Origin: Planctomycetaceae bacterium
GTDB taxonomy: Bacteria; Planctomycetota; Planctomycetia; Pirellulales; Pirellulaceae
DNA length: 42,717 nt
NCBI GenBank assembly: GCA_002709045.1
Contig: PAPJ01000023.1
Span: 1-42,717 of the forward strand
Direction: 5' to 3'
Shown here: positions 8,211-16,247 of the stretch, in pieces
Layout of the letters: each line of letters begins with the position of its first letter
Numbering within the stretch: the first letter of the stretch is position 1
Made by a program: the position numbers and the translations under genes
Notes under the pieces: model-generated
What the model was told of the DNA's origin: nothing
The model's database searches: none
What the model saw: the letters and a program-made list of their open reading frames with translations, nothing else

Positions 8211-9398
8211 TTATCTCACTTTAATGTCGAGCCAGACCAGACGATGATCCGAAGCGGAAATCCATTGTGCTGAAATTAAGTCGGACTCAGGCCAGAAGAC
8301 ACCAGTACCAAGTATTTTGAGTTTTCGGTCCGGTAAGACATAGTCGATACGTAGGTTACCGGGTGAACGGTCTGAGAAGTCTCCGGTGTCCAATCCAGGT
8401 TTACCTCGGTGAGTCGTATTTATTTTGGCCTGTAGTTGGGCTGCTTCTATTCCGCCTTTACTTTGCGGTCTGGGATCACGAATCAGCGGATTATCCAGTA
8501 GCAGGCTGATGGCCTGATTGGTTGAATCACCATCTATTGGATCGGCATTCAAGTCACCGGCAATGATGAATCTGGCATCTTCGCTAAGTCCCCCCCTTCG
8601 GCCACTATCATCGATGAAATAGCTGTTACTTTGTGAGCTAATATAATCAGCCCAAAAGCGAATTTCATCGTGATTGCGTGTGCCATTTTTATCTTCAGGT
8701 CCGTCGAAAACGGGAGGCGTTGGGTGACAGACTAAAAAATGAATTTCTCCCTGAGGAGTTTTAACGGGAACATCCCAATGACTTTTGGAAGATAGGCGAA
8801 AAATTTCGAGGGTAGCATTTGAGTAAAAGGGTTTATCTGAATCCGGTTGAATCGGTAGTAAGGCCCCGGGCATATCCTTCCAAAGGAACTTTTGAAAGGT
8901 TCTGACTTTGCCCAGAGGAAATCGGCTTAGCACTAACATTCCATACTGTCCCGGGTGCCGACCAAAGCCGAAACAGTCTGTTGGGTCTGTCGTCTTTCCG
9001 TTCCCATCTAGATCCATTCCACTGGGAATTCCTGTGTTTACCTCGTTGGTATAGGCATAACTGTACTCAATCGGCTTGAGATTGTTGACGGGCCTGCTCA
9101 GGTAGTTTGATTGAAAGTGTTCAACAGCTCTACTAGCCTGTTCCCCCGCATAATCAAATTCGTTGAGTAGTATGACATCCGGGCGTACTGTTCGAATAAT
9201 TGCCGCAATTTTTTTTATCTGTTCGTGATTGCCAGCGGCTAACTGATCCGCCAATTCTCCTCCCGTATTGCGGCTCAGGCTGACATTAAACGTGGCAAAG
9301 CGAATTTGTCCATGCGTAAAATTGGGACTTATCAGACATAGAAAAAGCAGCGCCGGCAGGATGTGCCACCGCTGCTTGGAGATTTGATAATTCATCAT
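8211..9398 (-). CDS. Exported endonuclease/exonuclease/phosphatase-fold protein
   Basis: A 395-aa member of the EEP superfamily (DNase I, exonuclease III and inositol-polyphosphate phosphatase fold), a Mg-dependent phosphodiester or phosphomonoester hydrolase. The sequence shows a signal peptide (ILPALLFLCLISP, cleavage near FTHG-Q), the first strand RFATFNVSLSR, the metal-binding Glu in VILLNEFDYAGE, HPTPP, the catalytic Asp/Asn block FIIAGDLNADP, the Asp block RIDYVLPD and the terminal catalytic His in SASDHRLVWLD. All core residues seem present, so it is probably active. Export argues for an extracellular nucleic acid, phospholipid or phosphorylated substrate rather than DNA repair. It sits 2 nt after the Dabb gene and 7 nt before the DUF6807 gene. 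The substrate cannot be assigned. Confidence 0.88.
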   Translation of the reverse strand: MMNYQISKQRWHILPALLFLCLISPNFTHGQIRFATFNVSLSRNTGGELADQLAAGNHEQIKKIAAIIRTVRPDVILLNEFDYAGEQASRAVEHFQSNYLSRPVNNLKPIEYSYAYTNEVNTGIPSGMDLDGNGKTTDPTDCFGFGRHPGQYGMLVLSRFPLGKVRTFQKFLWKDMPGALLPIQPDSDKPFYSNATLEIFRLSSKSHWDVPVKTPQGEIHFLVCHPTPPVFDGPEDKNGTRNHDEIRFWADYISSQSNSYFIDDSGRRGGLSEDARFIIAGDLNADPIDGDSTNQAISLLLDNPLIRDPRPQSKGGIEAAQLQAKINTTHRGKPGLDTGDFSDRSPGNLRIDYVLPDRKLKILGTGVFWPESDLISAQWISASDHRLVWLDIKVR

Positions 9399-9400
9399 AA

Positions 9401-9790
9401 TTATTTAGAGACGTAGTCTACAACAACAACTTTTGCGAGCTTACCCTGTACCAATTCAACAAACTTTTTATGAGCAGGATGTGGAAGATATACTTCCAGG
9501 CCTGCTTTATCTTTAAACGTAACAAAGAAGCAATGTGTTAGTCCATCATTAATATTTTCCGGGCTGACATTGGTGCCAAATTCAAAATCGATAATAGTAT
9601 CGATCTGTTTGGGAAGGTTGACAAAGGCGTCTTCGATTTCTTTGATTTGTTGTTTAGAGACGTTTTCGTTGAATCCAAACAGTACCACATGTCTGTACAC
9701 GCCTTTCTTTGCTTTGGTTTGGGCGGTGGCGACAGGAGTGATAAGAGTCACAGTTAGCAAAAGTAAAAACATGTATTTCAAGCTGAGCAT
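9401..9790 (-). CDS. Dabb (stress-responsive alpha-beta barrel) domain protein
   Basis: A 129-aa protein with a signal peptide (MFLLLLTVTLITPVATA) followed by a single Dabb domain (about residues 32-128: VYRHVVLFGFNENVSK, NDGLTHCFFVTFKDK, YLPHPAHKKFVELV). Dabb domains are dimeric ferredoxin-like folds related to small cyclases and monooxygenases; the conserved His in YRHVVLF and HPAHKKF are typical. The start at 9790 is supported by AAGGA a few bases upstream. It lies 47 nt downstream of the PLP-enzyme gene and 2 nt upstream of the EEP gene. An exported Dabb protein is common in planctomycetes; its role is unknown. Confidence 0.85.
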   Translation of the reverse strand: MLSLKYMFLLLLTVTLITPVATAQTKAKKGVYRHVVLFGFNENVSKQQIKEIEDAFVNLPKQIDTIIDFEFGTNVSPENINDGLTHCFFVTFKDKAGLEVYLPHPAHKKFVELVQGKLAKVVVVDYVSK

Positions 9791-9837
9791 TGAGCTAATC
9801 CTTTTTAGGAACAGTTGTTTGTAGATTGATCCCAGAG

Positions 9838-10962
9838 TTACTGAAGTAACCCCCGGGCCTCTAAAGGCCAGATATCAACGAGTGTATCATTCTGGAAGAC
9901 ATAAAAGAAATCGTGCAGCACGCAGGTCATGTCTGCATAACCCGGCACTAATTCCAACCGTTCACCGATTTTCAAATTTTGGGCTGCACCGGACAATTCA
10001 AGTTCACCATGTTCAGCGGACAGTCTTGCCACTTTAATATCATCTCGTCCAACAACAATTGCCGGCTCATATTCGACATGCAGAGTTTTTTTACCTGAAT
10101 CAATGATTGCCCGCTCCGGTGTTGGCCTGCCAACCACGGTGGCGACGATTGTGAGTGCTTTTTTCATACCTGTAATCTGGCATTGTTGTTCGTAGAATTG
10201 ATCCATGAACATGCCGCCACCAGCTTGTAATTCGGTAATACCATCTTGCATGCGACTCAACAGGTAGGATCCGGTGCCGCCACAGGAAACGATCCCGCAG
10301 GGAATACCATTGGCTTTGAGCTGCTTTGCATTATTACTGAGGAATCTGAGGGCCTTTTCAATTTCAGATCGTTTTTCATCCTGATCCTCGATGGTTAGTA
10401 AATGTCCTTCGTATCCCATAATTCCGGAAAATTTCAGGCCTTGCATGGCGTGCAGTTCGCGTGCCAGCGCGAGCGTTTCTTCAGGGTTACAGCCAACCCG
10501 GTCGAGCCCGATATTGACTTCGATAATTACGCGGCACTGTACTGCTTCACGCAGCATGGCGTCATTCATGGGGATGGCCTGATCCAAATGGTCAATACAT
10601 ACGATTGGATCACCTTCCTTACAAAGATTTGCCAGTCGTCTGAGTTTGGAGTCACCTACGATTAGGTTGGCAATCAGGACGTCCGGTACACCACCTCTGA
10701 CCATCACTTCGGCTTCGGCCAGCTTGGCACATGTGGCTCCAATAGCTCCTGCTGCGACTAGTCGCGTTGCGATGATCGATGATTTATGCCCTTTGCAGTG
10801 TGGCCGCCAGTCGACATTGAAGTCTTTAGTTGCCTGACTAAGTCGCGAGATATTGAAATCCATTTTATTGAGATCGACTGCTAAAAACGGGGTATCAAGA
10901 TCTGCTTTGGTAAGTTTGCAATCTGATGGGATTTCAGTCGGGTTAATAAACTGTCTGGGCAT
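9838..10962 (-). CDS. PLP enzyme, D-threonine aldolase / D-serine dehydratase-like
   Basis: A 374-aa fold-type III (alanine-racemase-type) PLP enzyme of the DSD1/D-threonine aldolase family, which cleaves or dehydrates D-3-hydroxy-amino acids. The N-terminal block TPFLAVDLNKMDFNI and the PLP-lysine block WRPHCKGHKS (candidate lysine Lys57) are clear. The barrel follows (ATCAKLAEAEV, CRVIIEVNIGLDRVG, GIPCGIVSCGGTGSY with the phosphate-binding Gly run). The C-terminal domain has VPGYADMTCVLHDFFYVF. In characterised relatives a His-x-Cys or His-x-Asp pair near this point binds metal; here Tyr-Ala-Asp occupies what I take to be that site. Its start codon overlaps the stop of the MoaD-like gene (TAATG), so translation is probably coupled. 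The substrate is uncertain; context links it to the molybdenum hydroxylase. Confidence 0.85.
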   Translation of the reverse strand: MPRQFINPTEIPSDCKLTKADLDTPFLAVDLNKMDFNISRLSQATKDFNVDWRPHCKGHKSSIIATRLVAAGAIGATCAKLAEAEVMVRGGVPDVLIANLIVGDSKLRRLANLCKEGDPIVCIDHLDQAIPMNDAMLREAVQCRVIIEVNIGLDRVGCNPEETLALARELHAMQGLKFSGIMGYEGHLLTIEDQDEKRSEIEKALRFLSNNAKQLKANGIPCGIVSCGGTGSYLLSRMQDGITELQAGGGMFMDQFYEQQCQITGMKKALTIVATVVGRPTPERAIIDSGKKTLHVEYEPAIVVGRDDIKVARLSAEHGELELSGAAQNLKIGERLELVPGYADMTCVLHDFFYVFQNDTLVDIWPLEARGLLQ

Positions 10963-11225
10963 TAGCCGCCTCCGATGGCAGGTATAAAGTGAACTTCGCT
11001 GTGAGGTTGTACTTTGGCAATCATTCCACGTGATGTTATTACGCTGTCGATCGAGATCTGAAGCGAGGGTGAAATATTACCGTCGGTACAAATACGATCT
11101 TTGAATCCCGGAAACTTTGTGTCAAGCTGGTTTACGATTTCGCGTACGTTCGTGGCTTGCAGTTCGACGGATTGAATTCCGCCGGCCAGCTCACGGAGTT
11201 GAGCCGGAATAAAAACAATGGGCAT
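10962..11225 (-). CDS. MoaD/ThiS-family small sulfur-carrier protein
   Basis: An 87-aa beta-grasp protein of the MoaD/ThiS type. MoaD is the small subunit of molybdopterin synthase and carries sulfur as a C-terminal thiocarboxylate. Visible features are the N-terminal strand MPIVFIPAQLRELAGG, REIVNQLDTKFPGF, and the C-terminus VHFIPAIGGG ending in the required Gly-Gly (here three Gly). The frame extends upstream to an ATG at 11285, but that start would overlap the hydroxylase gene by 34 nt and give a non-conserved tail, so I use the ATG at 11225, which gives the normal family length. It sits 26 nt after the hydroxylase large subunit and overlaps the PLP-enzyme start by 1 nt. A dedicated carrier for the neighbouring molybdoenzyme is likely; another sulfur-transfer role is possible. 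Confidence 0.85.
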   Translation of the reverse strand: MPIVFIPAQLRELAGGIQSVELQATNVREIVNQLDTKFPGFKDRICTDGNISPSLQISIDSVITSRGMIAKVQPHSEVHFIPAIGGG

Positions 11226-11251
11226 GAGTCGTTTACTTTCGCGTGATGCTG

Positions 11252-13507
11252 CTACGAGGCCTGATGCTTCTGCATTGCTTTCCATAGTTTTGGAGGAGAC
11301 ATCGGCAGTTCGGTCATACGAGTGTCTGTTGCATTATAGATTGCATTGGCCAAAGCAGCAGGGGGAGGAACGATCGGGGTTTCTCCGACACCGCGAACAC
11401 CATAGGGATGTTCAGGGTTTCCGGTTTCGACAATGATTGTATCGATCATAGGTACGTCGAGCATGGTGGGCATACGATAATCAAGAAAGCTGGCGTTTGC
11501 CATCGAGTTATCATCTTTATAAAAATATTCTTCATTGAGAGCCCAACCGATACCCTGAACCGTACCACCTTGAAGCTGACCTTCGACGTAGCTTGGGTGA
11601 ATAGCCTTGCCTGCATCCTGAATCGTCGTATAACGCAGGACAGTGACCTTCCCGGTGTCCGGATCAACTTCAACGTCGGCGATTTGAGCTCCAAAGCCGT
11701 TGGTGGGGCACTCGGGAGAGACTGTTGCTCGGCCAACCAGATGTTCACCGGCAGCGAATAGCTCAACAGCCAGTTCTTTGAATCCAAGAGTCCTGTTGTT
11801 TCCGGAAAACGATCCATCGTCATCAACGGTGATTTCATCCGCCGGGCAATCCCAGAGATCTGCTGCCAGTGTTTTCATTTGTTGCTGGAGGTCCCGACCT
11901 GCTTCATAAGCAGCCATGCCTGTGGCAAAGGTCACACGACTCCCACCGGTGACATCGGTATAGCCGGCAGTATCCGTATCGCCCACCTGTGGGTTAATAT
12001 CATCAGCTTCAAGTCCTAATACTTCGGCAAGCTGCATCGCAATGGATGTTCTTGATCCACCGATATCTGTTGATCCTTCCAGTAAGTTAATAGTTCCGTC
12101 TGAGTTTACGGTGCAGGCGGCACTCGACTTTAAACCACAGCCAAACCAGAATCCTGCTGCGATTCCGCGGCCCCGGTTAGGTCCTTGCAGAGGTGTGTTC
12201 CAGTGGTCACTTTGTTTTAGAGCATCAAGACATTCAACCAGTCCGATTGGTGGGTAAACCGGACCGTCCACCCGGCGTGACCCTTCTTTGACGGCGTTTT
12301 TTTGGCGGATTTCTAATTCGCACATACCCAGCTTTTGAGCCAGTTCATCTACCAACTGCTCGGTTGCAAAGGCAACTTGAGTAGCACCGGGGGCTCGATA
12401 GGCTGATGTCTTTGGTTTGTTAAGACAAACGTCATAGCCATCCACAACAGCGTGTTCAATGTCATAACAGCTAAAGACGCACATACAACCGGGACCGATC
12501 ACACCTCCCGGGTAGGCACCGGCATCATAGGCCAGCCATGCTTCACCGGCGATAATCGTACCGTCGTTTTTTGCTCCGATTTTTACTCGCATGAAAGAAC
12601 CTGGTGTAGGTCCCGAAGCTTCGAATACATCGGATCGAGTCATGGAGATACGAACAGGACGGCCCGATTTTTTACTCAAAAGAGCTGCCGTTGGTTCCAG
12701 ATAAACGGTGATTTTTCCTCCGAATCCTCCCCCGATTTCACAAGGAGTTACAAGAACATTGCCCAGCGGAATCTGCAGAATCTCCGCAGTTTGCTGGCGA
12801 CAGGTAAAGGACCCCTGTGTGGCTGTCCAGATGCGCAATCGTCCATCTTCGTTGTAATCAGCAACGACAGCATGAGGTTCAATATATCCCTGGTGCACGG
12901 TGGCCGTTTTGAATTCACGTTCAACTATGACATCAGCTTCTGCAAAGGCTGCCGCCGCATCGCCTTTTTCGAAGTGCAGATGAGCCGGGACGTTGCTTGG
13001 CTTGCTGGCTTTTTCGCCCATGCTGTCGGTGACCATATCGTCATGCAGTAGAGGAGCGTCTTCTTTCATGGCATCGAGTACCCAGGTAACTGAATCCAGT
13101 ACTTCGTATTCCACTTTGATTTTTTTTACGGCTTCCTCAGCGATATGTACATCTGTTGCAGCCACAGCAGCACCTGCGTGCCCGCGATAGAGTACTTTTT
13201 GCTGCGCCATGCAGTTGGAACTGAGGTAGGAAAGATTAATACTTCCTTCACCCAGATCTGCCATTTTGTTTTCCACATTAGGATAGTCTGCTGCCGTCAG
13301 AACTGCATGGACACCCGGTGTTGCTTCGGCCTCACTGATGTCGATGGAAATGATTCTGGCATGCGCGTGCGGACTTCGCAGAACGAAACCGACCAGCATA
13401 CCCGGCAATTTTGTATCGGCAGTGTAAATTGCTTTACCGGTTACTTTATCGGCACCATCATGTCTAACCGGGCGGCTTCCAATGACGCGATACTGAGTCG
13501 TGGTCAC
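11252..13507 (-). CDS. Xanthine dehydrogenase family, molybdopterin-binding subunit
   Basis: A 751-aa large subunit of a molybdenum hydroxylase (xanthine dehydrogenase/aldehyde oxidase family), which hydroxylates an N-heterocycle, aldehyde or similar substrate with water-derived oxygen. The a/b hammerhead domain spans about residues 15-125 (GADKVTGKAIYTADTKLPGM). The molybdopterin domain follows, with CEIGGGFGGKITVYLEP near 255, SAYRAPGATQVAFATEQL near 370, and the catalytic Glu in GVRGVGETPIVPPPAA near 705-710. The GTG start at 13507 has AGGAG about 8 nt upstream. It follows the 2Fe-2S subunit by 73 nt and precedes the MoaD-like gene. Length and domain order are complete. The substrate cannot be read: residues that bind purine in true xanthine dehydrogenases are not obvious, so a non-purine substrate is possible. 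Confidence 0.93.
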   Translation of the reverse strand: MTTTQYRVIGSRPVRHDGADKVTGKAIYTADTKLPGMLVGFVLRSPHAHARIISIDISEAEATPGVHAVLTAADYPNVENKMADLGEGSINLSYLSSNCMAQQKVLYRGHAGAAVAATDVHIAEEAVKKIKVEYEVLDSVTWVLDAMKEDAPLLHDDMVTDSMGEKASKPSNVPAHLHFEKGDAAAAFAEADVIVEREFKTATVHQGYIEPHAVVADYNEDGRLRIWTATQGSFTCRQQTAEILQIPLGNVLVTPCEIGGGFGGKITVYLEPTAALLSKKSGRPVRISMTRSDVFEASGPTPGSFMRVKIGAKNDGTIIAGEAWLAYDAGAYPGGVIGPGCMCVFSCYDIEHAVVDGYDVCLNKPKTSAYRAPGATQVAFATEQLVDELAQKLGMCELEIRQKNAVKEGSRRVDGPVYPPIGLVECLDALKQSDHWNTPLQGPNRGRGIAAGFWFGCGLKSSAACTVNSDGTINLLEGSTDIGGSRTSIAMQLAEVLGLEADDINPQVGDTDTAGYTDVTGGSRVTFATGMAAYEAGRDLQQQMKTLAADLWDCPADEITVDDDGSFSGNNRTLGFKELAVELFAAGEHLVGRATVSPECPTNGFGAQIADVEVDPDTGKVTVLRYTTIQDAGKAIHPSYVEGQLQGGTVQGIGWALNEEYFYKDDNSMANASFLDYRMPTMLDVPMIDTIIVETGNPEHPYGVRGVGETPIVPPPAALANAIYNATDTRMTELPMSPPKLWKAMQKHQAS

Positions 13508-13580
13508 GGGTTATACTCCTGATAAATTTATTAGCGCTGTGACTAAAGATTGATATTCAAACGGGTTCGATTTCAAAGGT

Positions 13581-14066
13581 TTAAATCTCACGCATCTGCT
13601 GTCCGGCTGCCTGCACAGCACGTACGATCTTGTCATAACCGGTACAGCGGCAGAGATTACCCGACAGGTCGAAGCGAATCGTTTCTTCAGATGCGTCGGG
13701 ATCTTTTTCGAGCAGCGCTTTGGAAGCAACTAAAAAGCCGGGAGTACAGATTCCGCATTGCAGGGCCGCACCTTCCAGAAAGCATTGCTGAACCGGATGA
13801 AGATTTGAGTTGCAGGCTATCCCTTCAACCGTTTCGATTTCAGCTCCTTCCACTTCTGCACTTAGTACGAGGCAACTGTCGACAGGACGGCCATTGAGTA
13901 TGACCGTACAAGCCCCGCAGTTCCCGTTATTACAACCTTCCTTAGATCCGGTTAATCCAAGACTGTCCCGGAGCACTTCCAGTAAGCTGTGACGCGGTTC
14001 GCAGAGGAAATCAACCTGCTCTCCGTTAATCGTGGTTGTCACATGTACTTTTTTATACGCTGACAC
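13581..14066 (-). CDS. 2Fe-2S subunit of the molybdenum hydroxylase
   Basis: A 161-aa iron-sulfur subunit with two [2Fe-2S] clusters. The plant-ferredoxin-type N-terminal cluster uses the cysteines in GSKEGCNNGNCGACTV plus Cys in PVDSCLVL. The C-terminal four-helix cluster uses LQCGICTPGFL and GNLCRCTGYDKIV. It transfers electrons from the molybdenum centre to the FAD subunit. It begins at GTG (14066), with GGA about 9 nt upstream. It lies between the FAD and molybdopterin subunit genes (54 and 73 nt gaps). All eight cluster cysteines are present, so it appears functional. Confidence 0.95.
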   Translation of the reverse strand: MSAYKKVHVTTTINGEQVDFLCEPRHSLLEVLRDSLGLTGSKEGCNNGNCGACTVILNGRPVDSCLVLSAEVEGAEIETVEGIACNSNLHPVQQCFLEGAALQCGICTPGFLVASKALLEKDPDASEETIRFDLSGNLCRCTGYDKIVRAVQAAGQQMREI

Positions 14067-14120
14067 GATTATTTCCTTTATCTATTGTGATTGTACACAA
14101 CGTGTTCGGTGATAGGGTAG

Positions 14121-14990
14121 TTAGTTTTGAGCCCGCTCCACAGCAGTTATTAAGGTTCGCTTAACAAGTACACTGACGAGGTGACTTCGATATTCATCGG
14201 TTCCACGCATGTCGCTGATCGGTGTGGCTATCTGTCGCGCCAGTTCTCCGGCCGCAGAGAAAACTTCTTCGTTAGGTTCTTTACCAATCAGGATTGCAGA
14301 GGCTTGTTCGGCAAACAACGGAGTGGCTGCCACAGCTCCTAGCGAAATACGCGCGTCAGCTATAGTTCCGTCCGCGGCCAGCTTAACCCAGGAACCGACG
14401 CCCACCACCGCAATGTCCATTTCGTTTCGCGGAATGAATCTTTCGTAGGCTGAACCACTGTTACTGCATTGTGCCGGAATCTGAATTGAAACAAGTAGTT
14501 CGCCGTTTTCTAATACATTCCGTCCCGGACCCGTACAGAAATCCTCAGCCGCCACAGTACGTTCGCCCTTTGGTCCGGCAATTACCGCGATTGCATTTAG
14601 GGCAATCAGGGATGGAATAGAGTCAGCTGCCGGTGAGGCATTGCAGAGATTACCGCCAACACTGGCACGACTTTGGATTTGCCAACCTCCGATGATATGA
14701 GTAGAGTCTGCCAGAGCTCCGTAAAGTTTTGATAACTCTGGGTGCTCGTACAGGTTATAGCAGGCGACAGCTGATCCCAAGGATAGTCCGTTTTCCGGAC
14801 AATAGTTGAACGATGTAACTTCCTCGATTTTCTTGATGTCAACGACAACATCCGCTTCACGCAGACCTTCCCGTAACTGCACAATAATGTCAGTTCCACC
14901 GGCGAGTAATTTCGCCCGGTCACCTTGCTCGCTAAGCACAGCAACTACTTCAGACACCGATTTCGGTGCCACATAATCAAACTCGTTCAA
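14121..14990 (-). CDS. FAD-binding subunit of the molybdenum hydroxylase
   Basis: A 289-aa medium subunit of the CoxM/XdhB type that carries FAD and passes electrons to NAD or another acceptor. The FAD-binding motif KLLAGGTDIIVQLREG lies at about residues 28-43, and GWQIQSRASVGGNLCNASPA at about 100-119 includes the second flavin-binding stretch. The C-terminal CO-dehydrogenase flavoprotein domain ends with RGTDEYRSHLVSVLVKRTL. The start is TTG at 14990: an in-frame TAG lies three codons upstream and no ATG occurs near the N-terminus. It is the first gene of the hydroxylase operon, with its own promoter at about 15055-15063 and a 58-nt predicted leader. Confidence 0.93.
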   Translation of the reverse strand: MNEFDYVAPKSVSEVVAVLSEQGDRAKLLAGGTDIIVQLREGLREADVVVDIKKIEEVTSFNYCPENGLSLGSAVACYNLYEHPELSKLYGALADSTHIIGGWQIQSRASVGGNLCNASPAADSIPSLIALNAIAVIAGPKGERTVAAEDFCTGPGRNVLENGELLVSIQIPAQCSNSGSAYERFIPRNEMDIAVVGVGSWVKLAADGTIADARISLGAVAATPLFAEQASAILIGKEPNEEVFSAAGELARQIATPISDMRGTDEYRSHLVSVLVKRTLITAVERAQN

Positions 14991-15025
14991 GGCTGTCTAC
15001 TTTCAATTGATTAGTGATATACGAC

Positions 15026-15063
15026 GGCTGAGCTCAGCCTGGCTCAGAACTTGTATTATAGCA
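15026..15063 (-). promoter_or_regulatory. Extended -10 promoter and perfect palindrome before the hydroxylase operon
   Basis: On the minus strand TGCTATAAT (15063-15055) is a perfect extended -10 element; the -35 region is weak, as is usual for this class. A perfect 14-bp palindrome, GGCTGAGCTCAGCC (15026-15039), begins about nine bases downstream of the expected transcription start (near 15048). A further related half-site, CTGAGCC on the minus strand (15041-15047), lies directly next to it. This looks like a repressor operator just downstream of the promoter, controlling the FAD subunit gene and those after it. An RNA hairpin in the leader is the alternative. Confidence 0.55.
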
Positions 15064-15098
15064 AATCAGAGAAGCCGGTTTGCGGTGGATTATTTGAA

Positions 15099-16109
15099 TT
15101 AGACCTGACTAATTCGAGCACCGGATTCATCAAAAAAATGCATGTTTTCAGCTATCGGTGTGATTTGGATTGTGTCTCCGATATGGTGATCGGAATTAGC
15201 CGGAACACGAACTGTCAGCGAGTGATTCTCAAATTCACCGGTAAGAAAACAGTCTGCTCCGGTGTTTTGTCGCGCGGCTACCCTACCTGTAATACAGCCA
15301 GTCTCTTGGTCACTTAATAATAAGTGTTCCGGCCGGATTCCAACCAATGCTGCATCGCTTACGACTTGGAGTATTTTGGGAGGTAGGAGATTCATCTTCG
15401 GGTTACCAATAAATGTTGCCACAAATGTATTGGTCGGTTTGTTGTAGACCTCCTGCGGTGTGCCCAGCTGCTGAATCTGACCGTCTTTCATTACGGCGAT
15501 GCGGTCACCAAGTGTAAGAGCTTCTATCTGGTCGTGGGTTACATAGAGGATGGTTGCAGCAAGGCGCTGGTGTAGTCTGGCTAATTCATTACGTAAGGTG
15601 ACGCGTAGTTTTGCGTCAAGATTGGAAAGTGGTTCGTCAAACAAAAATACCGCGGGTTTCCGAATCATTGCACGACCCACCGCGACCCGTTGCTTTTGGC
15701 CCCCCGAGAGCTGTCCGGGTTTTCGATCTAAAAGTGATTCAATATCCAACGCAGCGGCAGTTTCCTTAACGCGCGACTCGATTTCGGCAGCTCCGGTCTT
15801 CTTCATCTTTAGACTAAAACCAAGATTTTGTCGTACCGTCATGTGTGGGTATAACGCATAGTTTTGAAAGACCATGGCGATATCACGATCTTTGGAAGGC
15901 TTGCTTGTGATTTCAGTACCATCGATAACAATATTACCGGCGTTGAGATTTTCGAGCCCGGCAATGAGTCTTAAAGTAGTTGATTTTCCACAACCAGAAG
16001 GACCAACCAGGACAAGCAATTCTCCATCCTGCAACTCAAAGCTCACATTATCCAGAGCTACGATGTCGCCGTATCTTTTAGAAACCTGCTTAAATTGAAG
16101 TTGAGGCAT
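15099..16109 (-). CDS. ABC transporter ATP-binding protein, UgpC/MalK type
   Basis: A 336-aa ATPase of the sugar or glycerol-phosphate importer class (MalK/UgpC/MsmK). Walker A is GPSGCGKST (near residue 36), the Q-loop is MVFQNYALYPHMTV, the signature is GQLSGGQKQRVAVGRAM, Walker B is PAVFLFDEPLSNLDAKLR and the H-loop is YVTHDQIEALTLGD. A TOBE-like regulatory domain fills the C-terminal third (about 240-336, with VGIRPEHLLLSD). Such proteins energise importers for oligosaccharides or glycerol phosphates, but no permease or binding-protein gene is nearby, so it may serve distant permeases, as MsmK does. It is divergent from the histidine phosphatase. It ends 36 nt upstream of the hydroxylase promoter and may read through into that operon. 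Confidence 0.92.
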   Translation of the reverse strand: MPQLQFKQVSKRYGDIVALDNVSFELQDGELLVLVGPSGCGKSTTLRLIAGLENLNAGNIVIDGTEITSKPSKDRDIAMVFQNYALYPHMTVRQNLGFSLKMKKTGAAEIESRVKETAAALDIESLLDRKPGQLSGGQKQRVAVGRAMIRKPAVFLFDEPLSNLDAKLRVTLRNELARLHQRLAATILYVTHDQIEALTLGDRIAVMKDGQIQQLGTPQEVYNKPTNTFVATFIGNPKMNLLPPKILQVVSDAALVGIRPEHLLLSDQETGCITGRVAARQNTGADCFLTGEFENHSLTVRVPANSDHHIGDTIQITPIAENMHFFDESGARISQV

Positions 16110-16147
16110 GAAAGAAATATCCGAAGCGGTGCAAATGCAATTGGAAC

Positions 16148-16160
16148 GGTTAGTATAACC
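16148..16160 (-). promoter_or_regulatory. Dyad overlapping a candidate -10 of the ABC ATPase gene
   Basis: GGTTA (16148-16152) and TAACC (16156-16160) form a 5-bp inverted repeat with a 3-nt centre. On the minus strand this reads GGTTATACTAACC and contains a near-consensus -10 box TATACT (16157-16152). The overlap of a dyad with a -10 box is typical of repressor sites. The -35 is weak. The ATG follows about 43 nt downstream. Confidence 0.35.
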
Positions 16161-16247
16161 ATCGAGTAGCCTTAAGAGTGTAGACTTTAGCTAGAATCTG
16201 TTGCGGCCGATGCCGTATTTTGAAAATTCACAAAAGAATGAGTTGGC

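Noticed and set aside
11226..11285. Longer MoaD-like protein starting at 11285
   Set aside because: It would overlap the hydroxylase gene by 34 nt and precede the family's first strand with unconserved residues; the usual length is obtained from 11225.
12452..13051. 199-aa plus-strand open frame
   Set aside because: It lies fully antisense within the molybdenum hydroxylase large subunit, which has all conserved motifs. The composition is that of a shadow frame and it has no recognisable domain.
15160..15320. Plus-strand open frame from 15051 to 15317
   Set aside because: Mostly antisense to the ABC ATPase C-terminus, with no start signal; the upstream part is the hydroxylase promoter region.
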